From G965222335 sp965222335 (lineage in GTDB: Bacteria > Pseudomonadota > Gammaproteobacteria > Pseudomonadales > Halieaceae), in NCBI GenBank assembly GCA_965222335.1, contig OZ244944.1, forward strand, positions 1,798,001 through 1,862,000: a stretch of DNA of 64,000 nucleotides, written 5' to 3'. Shown here one piece after another: positions 1-8,439 of the stretch (within the stretch, counting starts at the first letter, position 1; every line of letters begins with the position of its first letter). A program made the translations under genes and the position numbers. The notes beneath the pieces were generated by a model, which saw only the letters and a program-made list of their open reading frames with translations, made no database searches and was not told the DNA's origin.

Positions 1-276
1 CGAGGTCACCGACAGGGTGTCGTGCGCTTTCAGGAGATCCTTGATCGCGCCCTTATCAAGCGGGGTGGTTGCAACCGCGTCGCCATTGGGCAAATTCACA
101 TCCGTGCGCGAGCCAAGCTGGTCGACGTGTGTCAGGTTATAAAGGGTGCCGTTATAGGTCATGGTCTTGTCGGAGGTATAAACCTTGGTGCTGCCACAGG
201 CCACCAGTGTCAGGGTGCACACGGCAACACAGAGGAAAGCGGCCAGTCTGGATGGAATTTTCATTGCTTGTGTCAT
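1..276 (-). CDS. Small lipoprotein of unknown function, 3' end cut off by window edge
   Basis: The first 92 codons are present and the frame is open to the window edge, so the C-terminus is missing. The N-terminus is a classic lipoprotein signal: a short basic start (MKIPSR), a hydrophobic stretch, and the lipobox LVAC, placing the acylated Cys near residue 27. After the Cys the chain is hydrophilic and matches no family I recognise. The start at 276 is preceded by GGGAG at a good distance. An in-frame ATG at 264 would give an even more typical signal peptide and cannot be excluded. Export to the inner or outer membrane is inferred from the lipobox alone. Confidence 0.7.
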   Translation of the reverse strand, partial: MTQAMKIPSRLAAFLCVAVCTLTLVACGSTKVYTSDKTMTYNGTLYNLTHVDQLGSRTDVNLPNGDAVATTPLDKGAIKDLLKAHDTLSVTS

Positions 277-396
277 TGACCACTCCCGGTCTGATTGTGA
301 ACTCACGCGCTGTCAGTATAGCTTTGTATTCAGTTTCCGGTAGTGCATATCCGGGTCGGATAAGAGGCTCAGGCCGGTACCCGAAGAATCCCCTTG

Positions 397-1287
397 TTAG
401 AAGTGAAAGCGACCACCGATCACAGGACCACTAAAGCTGAAATTCTGCATCAGACCCCCGGGGCCACCGTCATAGGCAAAGTGACGATAGCTCATCATCA
501 GGTCACCCCAGCCGAAGGTATAGGACGCGCCGGCAATGACCTGCCAGGTCAGGTCTGAATCGCCCGTACCCACGTCCACATAATAGGGCAGTGACCACTT
601 GCCCGCACCGATCTTGCGCGCCCCCTTGATGCCCACAATCGCATCCCAGGAATCTTCCCGGCTCTCAACCGTGCCCTCGCGCCCCAGCGCGATATCACCG
701 CCCGGGCGTGTGACCTCGGTGCGCAGATTCCATGCGCTTTCCGCCTCCAGGCCAAAAAAGCGTGCCCCGGCGAAAACATCGAGAGAGGCCCGTTCGGTCT
801 CAAAGGCGTTGTACCCACCGGCCAGGGTCACGGTAAAGCCGTCGATATCGCTACCGGTTTTCAGGTGGGAGGAACGCGCTATCGGCAGATTGCCACGGCC
901 GCCTTCAGAGACCGCCTTCACCCGGTCATCGTCGGACTCCAGGCCCAGATAGACCACATCCGTGAAGGCCAGGAAGCGATTCTTGCGCATTTCTGCCTGG
1001 AGCAGAAACACACCATTCAGAAGATCCAGCCAGTCCGTGGGCCCCACATCGACTTTCGGCGCGCCACTGCCCGGGTTGCCGTTATTGTCGGAGGACTCGT
1101 AGTTGAGGTCGCCGCTGATCGTCGGCAGCCACACATAGGGCGTCAACTGGAACTCCCAGCCACCTTCCACCCCGTCCGCTGCTTCCGCGATAACCACACT
1201 ACCGCCCAGTGCGAAGCTCGCAAGCGCAATTGCCAGGCCGGGAACAGCCCACTTCCGCCTCAAAGGACAGTTAGTTTTACGTGACAT
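397..1287 (-). CDS. Exported outer-membrane beta-barrel protein, unknown function
   Basis: A 296-residue protein with an N-terminal signal peptide (basic start, hydrophobic core to about residue 35, AEA-A cleavage context). The mature part opens with a PYVWLP motif and alternates short hydrophobic and aromatic strands with charged turns. It ends in a C-terminal phenylalanine (RFHF), the usual signal for BAM-assembled barrels. Phrases such as TDVVYLGL and the regular strand pattern resemble a widespread family of uncharacterised barrels of about 250-300 residues. AGAAGG lies just upstream of the ATG and supports the start. The gene is monocistronic. No substrate or function can be read from the sequence. 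Confidence 0.75.
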   Translation of the reverse strand: MSRKTNCPLRRKWAVPGLAIALASFALGGSVVIAEAADGVEGGWEFQLTPYVWLPTISGDLNYESSDNNGNPGSGAPKVDVGPTDWLDLLNGVFLLQAEMRKNRFLAFTDVVYLGLESDDDRVKAVSEGGRGNLPIARSSHLKTGSDIDGFTVTLAGGYNAFETERASLDVFAGARFFGLEAESAWNLRTEVTRPGGDIALGREGTVESREDSWDAIVGIKGARKIGAGKWSLPYYVDVGTGDSDLTWQVIAGASYTFGWGDLMMSYRHFAYDGGPGGLMQNFSFSGPVIGGRFHF

Positions 1288-1533
1288 GACGAACCTTCTT
1301 TTAACCCGACCTCAACAGCCATTGCTATGACTGCTGCCCATTCCCGGAGCGGATTTTTTGCGCGTCCCAGGACACCAGACATGGAGGATTTCATAGAAGC
1401 CTGTAGAGCACCATCAGTTTTGTGCAACGTGAAATTGGCGTATTCAGGGCAGAGCCAAAAACCACAGCTGTGCTATATTATTTTGCGTCCGCACGCAGCT
1501 TGCCCTTTTCACAACTGACAAATCGAGGCACTC

Positions 1534-2232
1534 ATGAAGCCAAACATTCGCACACGGTCGATCGCGATCACACTCATGGCGGGCTTTCTCGTGATCCTGG
1601 CGGCGCCAGGACGCGCGGCCGATCAAATGCCGCAGACCACGCCGGAAGGGATGGAGCTGATCAAGCAGACCAAGTCCCGCGTTGTGTATGCGATGCCGGG
1701 GGCAACGCTCGATGCCTACACCAAGGTCGCCCTGATCGATTGCTACGTCGCCTTCGAGAAGAACTGGGAGCGTGATTACAATCGCAGTGCCTCCTTCGGC
1801 ATGCGCGTTCGGCCGGACGATATGGAGGCCATCAAGCAATCTCTCGCCGAGGAATTCAAGAAGGTGTTCACCGAAGAACTGACCAAGGCAGGTCACGAGG
1901 TCGTTGATCACACCGGTGCCGACGTCCTCATCCTGAGGCCGGCCATCATCAATCTTGATGTCTCCGCACCGGACGTCAAGACCGCCGGGTTCTCAGAGGT
2001 CGTCGTGCGCTCGGCCGGCAGTATGACCTTGTACATGGAGCTCCTGGACTCAACCACAAGTGCGACCATTGCGCGCGTGATTGACGCCGAGGCCGACCCG
2101 GACGATTTTGCCCAACATGCGAACAGCGTTACCAACAAGGCAGCGGCGGATCGTGTCCTCAGGCGCTGGGCGAGCGAGTTGGCAAGTCATCTTGGTGCCG
2201 CGCAGGAAGATACCTCGGGCAGCGAGGAATAA
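1534..2232 (+). CDS. Exported DUF3313-like protein
   Basis: A 232-residue protein with a clear signal peptide (about 28 residues, cleavage near GRAA). The body shows the pattern I associate with DUF3313 envelope proteins: a PGATLDAYTKV segment, a WERDYN segment, a helix leading to the FKKVFTEEL region, and a strand-rich VLILRPAI core. There is no lipobox, so the protein is probably soluble in the periplasm. The acidic tail ends in EDTSGSEE. A TATATT hexamer at 1474-1479 could be a -10 box but has no good -35. The next gene starts 64 bases downstream on the same strand and may be co-transcribed. The molecular function of the family is unknown. Confidence 0.6.
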   Translation: MKPNIRTRSIAITLMAGFLVILAAPGRAADQMPQTTPEGMELIKQTKSRVVYAMPGATLDAYTKVALIDCYVAFEKNWERDYNRSASFGMRVRPDDMEAIKQSLAEEFKKVFTEELTKAGHEVVDHTGADVLILRPAIINLDVSAPDVKTAGFSEVVVRSAGSMTLYMELLDSTTSATIARVIDAEADPDDFAQHANSVTNKAAADRVLRRWASELASHLGAAQEDTSGSEE

Positions 2233-2296
2233 ACAGACACCAACACTGCCGGAATTGGCGCAAGCCAAGTTTTATCAACCCCACCCGTAAAGGAAA

Positions 2297-2713
2297 ATGG
2301 CTATGAAGATCCATCAGAAACTTGGCCTGGCTGCGATCCTCGCAATGTTCGCCGGCATCACCGCGGCCCAGGAGACCCCGCTGCTCGACTACGTGGTCAC
2401 TGCCTGTGAGGCCGACCTTGAGAGCTACTGCAGCCAGGTGACACCCGGTGAGGGCAGGCTGCTGCATTGCGTTGCCGCGCATGAAGACAAAATTTCCGGC
2501 CAGTGTGGCTACGCCCTCTATCAGGCGGCCTCACTGCTTGAAGAGCTGACCGTGGCGATTGCCTACCTTGCCGAAAGCTGCGGGGAGGAGATCGAATCCA
2601 TGTGCGGGGCTGTCGAGGCGGGTGAAGGCCGTGTCCTTTCGTGCCTGGAGGAAAACCTGGACGAGGTGGGTGAGAGCTGCGCGGCGGCACTGGGTGATAC
2701 TGGCGGGTCGTGA
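2297..2713 (+). CDS. Secreted protein with two four-cysteine (GLG1-like) repeats
   Basis: A 138-residue protein with a signal peptide (cleavage near TAAQ). The mature chain consists of two copies of a repeat with identical cysteine spacing, C-x7-C-x12-C-x11-C, each followed by an acidic helical stretch. The spacing and the GEGR/L-C context resemble the cysteine-rich GLG1 repeat (PF00839) found in some bacterial exported proteins. Eight cysteines in an exported protein suggest disulfide-stabilised repeats. AAGGAAAATG precedes the start; MAMKIH could also begin at the second Met (2303). It follows the DUF3313-like gene closely. Binding partner unknown. Confidence 0.65.
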   Translation: MAMKIHQKLGLAAILAMFAGITAAQETPLLDYVVTACEADLESYCSQVTPGEGRLLHCVAAHEDKISGQCGYALYQAASLLEELTVAIAYLAESCGEEIESMCGAVEAGEGRVLSCLEENLDEVGESCAAALGDTGGS

Positions 2714-3000
2714 AGGTGATTCGGCGGATATCTGGCGATGGCAGCTATTATCCGCGTTTTCGCGCTCAGCGGGGTGCGGGCTGGTGGGTCTCGTCCGGCC
2801 TAGGTAGGCAAATACGAAAAGGGCCCGCTTTAGTTTTGAGTCCGGTGGAACGTCAGAGAGGCGGATTAATGATTCCGGCTTTTGGCCGGAATCACCCTGC
2901 GGGCTTCGCCGCTGCGCGGCTCGGTCGTGCGCGACCCCGGTCAATTTGCTGCGCAAATTGTCGAACCGGGCTGGTGGGTCTCGTCCGGCCTGGGGCCGCC
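2714..3000. other. Gene-free spacer with hairpins and a duplicated block
   Basis: No convincing gene lies here. The stretch holds two copies of a block of about 51 bases (2778-2828 and 2968-3018). It also has a 9-bp hairpin at 2871-2893 (GATTCCGGC/GCCGGAATC) and a nested hairpin at 2936-2970: CAATTTGC pairs with GCAAATTG, enclosed by CCCGGT/ACCGGG. All sit immediately downstream of tRNA-Val, read from the tRNA strand. They look like degenerate transcription-end and repeat material rather than coding sequence. Confidence 0.6.
2778..2828. repeat. Direct repeat, copy 1 of 2 (tRNA-flanking block)
   Basis: The first 24 bases (GGGCTGGTGGGTCTCGTCCG and the four that follow) are identical to 2968-2991, offset by exactly 190. 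The following 27 bases are a diverged version of the left arm of the tRNA-Val terminator (AAATACGAAAAGGGCCCGC here against AAATACAAAACGGCCCGC). It looks like a decayed duplicate of the tRNA 3' flank. Read on the minus strand the identical part contains ACCCACCA, resembling a tRNA 3' end. Confidence 0.65.
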
Positions 3001-3018
3001 AAATACAAAACGGCCCGC
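2968..3018. repeat. Direct repeat, copy 2 of 2, fused to the tRNA-Val terminator
   Basis: The partner of 2778-2828. Its right part is the distal arm of the perfect 3001-3040 terminator hairpin, so the repeat unit includes half a functional-looking terminator. Confidence 0.65.
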
Positions 3019-3039
3019 ATTTGCGGGCCGTTTTGTATT

Positions 3040-3040
<1 letters not shown>
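3001..3040 (-). terminator. Perfect 19-bp terminator hairpin after tRNA-Val
   Basis: Bases 3001-3019 are the exact reverse complement of 3022-3040, with a two-base loop. Read from the tRNA strand the GC core GCGGGCCG is followed by TTTTGTATTT, a Rho-independent terminator. The hairpin abuts the encoded CCA end of the tRNA and shares one base with it. Confidence 0.85.
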
Positions 3041-3116
<76 letters not shown>

Positions 3117-3129
3117 GTGGAGGGGGCGC

Positions 3130-3158
3130 ATTATAAGCCCGGTCCCGCGGGAGCTCAA
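3130..3158 (-). promoter_or_regulatory. Sigma-70 promoter of tRNA-Val
   Basis: On the minus strand: -35 TTGAGC (3158-3153), a 17-base spacer and a perfect -10 TATAAT (3135-3130). The GC-rich discriminator (GCGCCCCC) is typical of stable-RNA promoters under stringent control. Initiation about 7 nt ahead of the mature tRNA 5' end is expected. Confidence 0.8.
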
Positions 3159-3169
3159 CCGGGAATTTC

Positions 3170-3203
3170 GGTAGCTGTGGCGGGGCTGCCCCGATCAGCT
3201 ACC
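3170..3203 (-). terminator. Hairpin at the end of the amidohydrolase gene
   Basis: An 8-bp stem GGTAGCTG/CAGCTACC encloses an inner CGGGG-CTG-CCCCG hairpin and overlaps the stop codon region of the amidohydrolase. There is no clear U-run after it, so it is only a possible transcription end or mRNA-stabilising structure. Confidence 0.4.
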
Positions 3204-4854
3204 GGGCGCTGAAGACCTGCTCGCCGGCGACATAGGTCGCCTTGACCCCGATCTGCCACAGCTGCGAGGCCGGCACCGTGAAGGGGTCGGCATCCACGAG
3301 GATGAAGTCCGCAAAATAGCCCGGCTGCAGGCGCCCGAGGCTTGCCTCCTGATGGGCCGCCCGGGCGGCGCCCTCGGTAAACATGGCCAGTGCCGTCTGC
3401 CGGCCGAGTTTCTCTTCCGGCAGCCAGCCCCCCGGGGGCTCGCCCTCGTGATCCTGGCGCGTTACCGCGGCGTGGATGCCGAAGAAAGGGTTGGGGGACT
3501 CCACCGGGAAGTCCGAGCCGCCGGCGAGTTCGGCACCACTCTCCAGCAGCGCCTTCCAGGCGTAGGCGCCCTCAAGGCGCGCCTCGCCCAGGCGGTCGCC
3601 GGCCATGTTCTTGTCGCTGGTGGCGTGCACCGGCTGGATGGACGCGATCACCCCGATCGCGGGGAAGCGGGCAATATCCCGGGGGCGCAGGATCTGCGCG
3701 TGCTCCACCCGGTGGCGCAGGGCGGCGTTGCCGGGGTCGCTGTTGAGGCGCTCGTAGAGATCCAGCACCAGGGTGTTGGCGCGGTCGCCGATGGCGTGCG
3801 TGTTGACCTGGAAGCCCGCCGCCGCGGCGCGGTTCATATGCTGCTCCAGAGTCGCGCGGGACAGCAGGAGCAGGCCGCGATTACCCGGTTCGTCGCTGTA
3901 GTCCGCGGCCAGTGCGGCGCCCCGGGAGCCCAGGGCCCCGTCGGCAGAGAGCTTGATACTGCGTATCACCAGCCGCTGCTGCGGATCCAGCAGGGGTCCC
4001 GCCTCCAGGTAGGCTTCGTTGTCCGGGTCCAGCGCATCCAGCATCGCATAAACCCGCACCGGCAGCCGATCATCCCTTTGCAGCATCTGGTAGGCCCTGA
4101 CTTCCTCCGCCCGGATACCCGCGTCGTGTACCGAGGTCAGCCCATAACTCGCAAGGTCCTCCAGGGCCCGGTGCTGGAAGTCAGCGAGCTGCGCCACGCT
4201 GGCGGCGGGCATCACCGCGTACACCAGGTTCATGGCGTTATCGATAAGTACCCCGGTGGGCTCGCCGGCGGCATCACGCAGGATCTGGCCGCCCGCGGGG
4301 TCCTCGGTGGCCGCGGTAATCCCGGCCAGGCCCAGGGCCCGCGAGTTCACCCACATCGCGTGGCCATCCACCCGCTCAAGGACCACGGCGCGGTCGGCGC
4401 TGACCGCATCCAGGCTGGCGCGGGCGGGAAAGGATTTTCCGGGCCAGAGCACCTGGTTCCAGCCGCGACCCTGGATCCAGTCGACTTGCGGGTTGGCATC
4501 GCGGTAGGCAGCCACCCGCTGCGCCGCCTCTGCCTCGCTCTCCACGCCCAGCAGATCGACCGTGGCCAGGGCGCGACCGTGACTGCTGACATGGCCGTGG
4601 GCGTCGATCAATCCCGGCAGCAGCGTGGCCCCGCCACCGTCGATACGGGTATCGGCGCTGCTGGCTTCGGCACTGTCACGGTCCCGGTACAGGCGGGTCA
4701 CCACACCCGCATCGTATTCCAGGGCCACAAACCGCAGCAGTTCGCCCCGGTTCAGGGTGTAACCATTGACGTTATGCACCAGGGTCGTGGCGCCGGCACC
4801 CGCCGCCAACAGGCTGCACAGGAGAGCCAGGACATATGTCTTCATGGAATTCAC
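3199..4854 (-). CDS. Exported amidohydrolase, YtcJ-like (amidohydrolase 3 family)
   Basis: A 551-residue metal-dependent hydrolase. A signal peptide (hydrophobic to about residue 23, cleavage near GAGA) precedes a mature enzyme with the amidohydrolase landmarks. These are the GLIDAHGH metal-binding motif, the YtcJ-type QGRGWNQ segment, KLSADGALGSRGA (the region of the bridging lysine in the family), the HAIGDRA and HRVEHAQ histidine motifs, and GGSDFPVE near the end. The family hydrolyses C-N bonds of amides or cyclic amides; the substrate cannot be read. A GTG at 4854 overlaps the stop of the formyltransferase gene (GTGA), and an ATG at 4845 is an alternative start nearer the signal peptide. 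The overlap implies translational coupling. Confidence 0.8.
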   Translation of the reverse strand: MNSMKTYVLALLCSLLAAGAGATTLVHNVNGYTLNRGELLRFVALEYDAGVVTRLYRDRDSAEASSADTRIDGGGATLLPGLIDAHGHVSSHGRALATVDLLGVESEAEAAQRVAAYRDANPQVDWIQGRGWNQVLWPGKSFPARASLDAVSADRAVVLERVDGHAMWVNSRALGLAGITAATEDPAGGQILRDAAGEPTGVLIDNAMNLVYAVMPAASVAQLADFQHRALEDLASYGLTSVHDAGIRAEEVRAYQMLQRDDRLPVRVYAMLDALDPDNEAYLEAGPLLDPQQRLVIRSIKLSADGALGSRGAALAADYSDEPGNRGLLLLSRATLEQHMNRAAAAGFQVNTHAIGDRANTLVLDLYERLNSDPGNAALRHRVEHAQILRPRDIARFPAIGVIASIQPVHATSDKNMAGDRLGEARLEGAYAWKALLESGAELAGGSDFPVESPNPFFGIHAAVTRQDHEGEPPGGWLPEEKLGRQTALAMFTEGAARAAHQEASLGRLQPGYFADFILVDADPFTVPASQLWQIGVKATYVAGEQVFSAR

Positions 4855-5666
4855 AGCACGAACGATCGCGCTACCTCGATGGCTTCCTCGACATCATAGA
4901 GCCTTAACCCGCGCGCGTAAAAGCGCGCCAGTTCCGCCTCGTTGGGAAAGCTGTAGTAGTGGCCGCCGGGATCCTGCGGGCGGGTCGTCAGGGAACCGCC
5001 GCGGCTGAGGCTGTCCACCGCGGCCAGCAACATCTCGCAGCCAGAGGGATAGAGGTCCAGGACATTGCCGAGGTAACTCCGGTGGTAGTTCAGCGGCAGG
5101 CTCCGCTGGTCCACCACGTCTCCGGTGTCGATACTGGCATCACGGATATAGTGCAGCGTGGTGCCCATGCTGCTGGCGCTGTCCAGCATCGCCCGGAAGG
5201 TGGCCATCACCCCGCGGTAGGTCGGCAGCAGCCCCGAGTGAAGGTTCAGCACCCCCAGCGGCGGCACCTCGAGAGCGGGGGCCAGCAGGATGCCGCCGTA
5301 GCGGATACTGAGCACCAGGTCGGGGCTGCTCTCCCGAAAGCGCTGCAGACCCGGGCCCTCATTGATGCCGTCCAGGGGCAGGATCGGGATCGCCAGGGCC
5401 GCGGCCAGCCCGGCAAAGCCCATGGGCCGCTCACCGGGGGCGACCGGGTCCAGGGCGGGGAACAGAATCTCCGTATACAGGCGCTGCTCGAAAAACTTGA
5501 GCATCGCCAGCTCCGGCAGGCGCGGCGATCGGCCCACCTGCCCCGACAGGAATACCTGCACCTGGTGGGATTGCGCCAGGGTGGGCAAGAGGTAGTTCAA
5601 GGCCATGACGCTGGGAAGGTCACTGTTGGTCAGCAGGGTGATTCGCACATCCGGTCTCCGTTTCAA
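4851..5666 (-). CDS. Formyltransferase-family protein (ArnA/Fmt-like fold)
   Basis: A 271-residue protein. The central block NLHSGLLPTYRG followed by TLHYIRDASIDTGDVV is the signature of 10-formyl-THF-dependent formyltransferases. It carries the Asn-His pair and the downstream Asp that form the catalytic triad in Fmt, ArnA and sugar N-formyltransferases. The N-terminal RITLLTNSD segment corresponds to the Rossmann half. The length is near that of a free-standing formyltransferase core, without the Fmt tRNA-binding C-domain, so fmt itself is unlikely. It is sandwiched between membrane glycosyltransferase-type genes upstream and an amidohydrolase downstream, which would fit N-formylation of an amino sugar. 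That role is inference. Confidence 0.75.
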   Translation of the reverse strand: MKRRPDVRITLLTNSDLPSVMALNYLLPTLAQSHQVQVFLSGQVGRSPRLPELAMLKFFEQRLYTEILFPALDPVAPGERPMGFAGLAAALAIPILPLDGINEGPGLQRFRESSPDLVLSIRYGGILLAPALEVPPLGVLNLHSGLLPTYRGVMATFRAMLDSASSMGTTLHYIRDASIDTGDVVDQRSLPLNYHRSYLGNVLDLYPSGCEMLLAAVDSLSRGGSLTTRPQDPGGHYYSFPNEAELARFYARGLRLYDVEEAIEVARSFVL

Positions 5667-5691
5667 TTCGCCCGTTCAACGGCCCACTAGC

Positions 5692-7398
5692 TTAGCGCAG
5701 GTAGCGTGTCGGAAAGTAATCGAGGCAGTCTGCCAGGACCTGCGCCGCGTCCTCCTCTCGCCCCTGGCCGCGCAAGGCCTGGATCAGCACGCTGCAGGCA
5801 TTGCGCTGCCAGGGCAGATCGCGGCGCACCTCACGGGCTTGAGCCTCTGCCTGTGGCAGCTCCCCCCGCCACAGGGCGAGCTGCGCGCGGGTCAGGGCAT
5901 GCCAGGGGGAGCCAGTGACCGGGGGCAGCGGCTGCGACGACACGGCCCCGCCGCGGCGCTGCAACAGGACGCCCACCGCGCCCTGGTGTAACAGCGTCCA
6001 GCGACCGGTTTGCAGCAGTGCCTGCACCTTGCCCGGGCCACCGGCCTGGGCCGTCGGCCACAGAAAGTACTCGGCCCCGGACGTCTCGACCAGTTCTACC
6101 CAGCCCGGGTCGGCCCGCAACACGCGCACGTAATCCAGGTAGGTACGGTCATCGAACACGGTATTTGCACGGCCATCGATAAACACCCGCAACGCACCGT
6201 CGCTGTGCAGGTGCAGGTAGCCCCCCCAGTTGTAGTAGGCGAAGACCTTGCCGGCAATGCCGGCGGCCAGGGCTACATCAAGGGTATCGCGCGGGTAGCT
6301 GTATTCTGCGGTGAGATAGTGAAAAGCCGGTGCACTTTGTACCGGGTAAGGCATCAGGCGAATGGCTGCCAGTAGCGCGAACGCAGCCCAAAGCGCCGCG
6401 CGCATACTGTCGCGCAGCTGCCCCCGCATCAGGTGGCCAAGCAGCGGTGCCGCCAGCAACACCAGCGACATCGCGTAAAACGGTATAAAGCGGCGGCTGG
6501 TCAATGCCATCGCCAGGGTCAGCAGCGCCAGGCCCAGGGCCCACCACGGCAGCGACACTGCCCTGCGCAAGCGGGGCAACGCGTAAGAGGCCAATAACAA
6601 TGGCAGCAGCAGCACCGACCAGAAGAACAGGGGTGAGCGAATACCGCCCGGGGCCCAGGGCGGCAACCACTCACCCAGCTGACGGTAGGGCGAGGCGGCA
6701 TCCAGGGCGTAGATCAATGGCAGCACCAGCACCTGCAACCCGTCCGGGTTGAGCGCGCTGGCAGCGGTACAACCCAGCACCCGGCGGGCGGCGCGTGCCA
6801 GGTCCGGCCAGTTCGGCCGGGCATAGGGGAACAGCAGGATGGGCAGAATCAGCAGGCCGAGGACAAAGCCGCCGTGCAGGTTGGCCCAGGCCAGGAACAG
6901 CAGGGCCCACTGCCAGAAGGGGGCGCCGCGCAGGTGCAGACAGAGCAGGGTCGCGAAGCCGGCAAAGGTATACAGCTGCGGGCGCATATCGATAAAGGGG
7001 GCGCCCACCGCCAGCGCCAGCACCAGCAGGATCAGGGCGGCAGCGGGGTCGCCGGAGAGTCGCTCCAGGGCCCAGAACAGCTGGCCGTAGGCCAGCAGCA
7101 TCAGCAGCCACTTCCAGTACACCAGTGAGGAGAGGCCCAGCAGCTGGCTCCAGCCATAGAACAGCAGATCCGCCAGCCACTCATGGTTGTGCCAGCGTTC
7201 GCCGAAGGCCGTGTAGGACCAGGTGTCGCGCAGCCAGGGGCTGCCCTGGGCGAGGATTTCGCGCCCACCCGCCACATGCCACCACAGGTCCGAGCCGGCC
7301 ATCTCGGTATAGCCAAAGGACCAGCACAGCAGCAGGGCGACCGCCAACCAGCACAGTCGCTGCCATCGTGGCAGCGACTTCAGAGACGCATCAGTCAT
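5692..7398 (-). CDS. Polytopic membrane protein with C-terminal helical repeat region
   Basis: A 568-residue protein with about ten hydrophobic segments between residues 12 and 380. The first periplasmic loop contains the DLWWHVAGGREI motif followed by HNHEWLADL, a signature I have seen in uncharacterised bacterial membrane proteins resembling GT-C transferases. The roughly 190 C-terminal residues are soluble: a YNWGGYL/DGRAN segment typical of these proteins, then an Ala/Gln/Arg-rich helical end reminiscent of TPR helices. The start ATG overlaps the stop of the GT2 gene by 8 bases. A role in envelope glycan assembly is likely from context but unproven. Confidence 0.65.
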   Translation of the reverse strand: MTDASLKSLPRWQRLCWLAVALLLCWSFGYTEMAGSDLWWHVAGGREILAQGSPWLRDTWSYTAFGERWHNHEWLADLLFYGWSQLLGLSSLVYWKWLLMLLAYGQLFWALERLSGDPAAALILLVLALAVGAPFIDMRPQLYTFAGFATLLCLHLRGAPFWQWALLFLAWANLHGGFVLGLLILPILLFPYARPNWPDLARAARRVLGCTAASALNPDGLQVLVLPLIYALDAASPYRQLGEWLPPWAPGGIRSPLFFWSVLLLPLLLASYALPRLRRAVSLPWWALGLALLTLAMALTSRRFIPFYAMSLVLLAAPLLGHLMRGQLRDSMRAALWAAFALLAAIRLMPYPVQSAPAFHYLTAEYSYPRDTLDVALAAGIAGKVFAYYNWGGYLHLHSDGALRVFIDGRANTVFDDRTYLDYVRVLRADPGWVELVETSGAEYFLWPTAQAGGPGKVQALLQTGRWTLLHQGAVGVLLQRRGGAVSSQPLPPVTGSPWHALTRAQLALWRGELPQAEAQAREVRRDLPWQRNACSVLIQALRGQGREEDAAQVLADCLDYFPTRYLR

Positions 7399-8362
7399 CG
7401 CCAGCGTGTAAGTGCCGGATGAAATACAGGGGCCGGCGCTTGGTCTCCCCGTAGATGCGTCCCAGGTATTCGCCGATGATGCCCAGGCAGGTCAGCTGCA
7501 CACCGCCGAGGAACAGCATCACCACAATCAGTGAGGGGTAGCCCGGCACCGGGTTACCCAGGAACAGGGTGCGCAGCAGAAAGTAGAGGCCGTAGAGCAG
7601 CGAGGCGCTGGCGGTGAACACCCCCAGGAATGTCGCCAGCTTCAGCGGCACCGTAGAGAAGGAAGTAATGCCCTCCAGGGCAAGGCGCCACAGGCGCAGG
7701 TAGCTCCATTTGCTGCGTCCCGCGTGGCGGGCTTCGCGGTGATAGGGAATCGCCTTGCTGGGGAAGCCCACCCAGGAAAACAGGCCGGCCATGTAGCGAT
7801 GGCTCTCGCGCAAGCTGATCACCGCATCCACAGCGCGTCGGCTGAGGAGGCGGAAATCCCCCGCATCCCGGGGAATGGGCACATCACTGAGGCGATTCAG
7901 TATCCGGTAAAAGCCACTAGCCAGGTGGGACTTGAGCCAGCTCTCACCATGGCGGCTGAGGCGCTGCCCGTAGACCACGTCATAGCCCTCGCGCCAGGCG
8001 GCCACGAACGCCGGTAGCAGTTCGGGCGGGTCCTGCAGGTCGGCATCGATCACCGCCACGGCCGCGCCCCGGGCATGGTCCAGCCCGGCGGATACCGCGA
8101 CCTCCTTGCCGAAGCGCCGGCTCAACTCGATAACCAGTACCCGCGGGTCCGCCTTGCGCAGGGCCAGCAGGCGGACCAGGCTGTCGTCACTGCTGCCGTC
8201 GTCGACGTAGAGGAGTTCCAGCTGCATGCCGACTTCCGCGGTCGCCGCCAGCAGCCGCTGGTGAAAAGTCTCCAGCACCTGCGCTTCGTTGTGCACCGGC
8301 ACTATCACCGAGAGCAGTGTGTGTGCGGCGCCGTCCTGCGCGGGCGCATTGTCAGGCTCCAC
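7391..8362 (-). CDS. Polyprenyl-phosphate glycosyltransferase (GT2, GtrB/ArnC/DPM1-like)
   Basis: A 323-residue membrane-bound GT2 enzyme. N-terminal GT-A domain: SVIVPVHNE, VDDGSSDDS and the metal-binding VIDADLQDPP motif. Two transmembrane helices follow near residues 235-260 and 270-295, and the C-terminus carries GEYLGRIYGETKRRP, characteristic of the undecaprenyl-phosphate sugar transferases GtrB and ArnC. It would load a sugar from an NDP donor onto undecaprenyl phosphate at the cytoplasmic face. GTG start with GAGGGGGAAG upstream. It is paired with a GT-C-type gene upstream, the usual partner that uses the lipid-linked sugar on the periplasmic side. Confidence 0.85.
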   Translation of the reverse strand: MEPDNAPAQDGAAHTLLSVIVPVHNEAQVLETFHQRLLAATAEVGMQLELLYVDDGSSDDSLVRLLALRKADPRVLVIELSRRFGKEVAVSAGLDHARGAAVAVIDADLQDPPELLPAFVAAWREGYDVVYGQRLSRHGESWLKSHLASGFYRILNRLSDVPIPRDAGDFRLLSRRAVDAVISLRESHRYMAGLFSWVGFPSKAIPYHREARHAGRSKWSYLRLWRLALEGITSFSTVPLKLATFLGVFTASASLLYGLYFLLRTLFLGNPVPGYPSLIVVMLFLGGVQLTCLGIIGEYLGRIYGETKRRPLYFIRHLHAGDD

Positions 8363-8439
8363 CTTTTACTTCCCCCTCACTTGCCCTTGCATCGCTGCCC
8401 CGTCGCAGTATGCGGGGCGCGCTTCGGGCCTGTCCATAT

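Noticed and set aside
2936..2970. Integron attC-like site
   Set aside because: The nested hairpin lacks the R-box/L-box core sites, and no integrase or cassette array is present.
3352..4899. A 515-codon open frame on the plus strand opposite the amidohydrolase
   Set aside because: It mirrors the amidohydrolase codon pattern, has low-complexity Arg/Gly/Val composition and no domain; typical antisense frame in GC-rich DNA.
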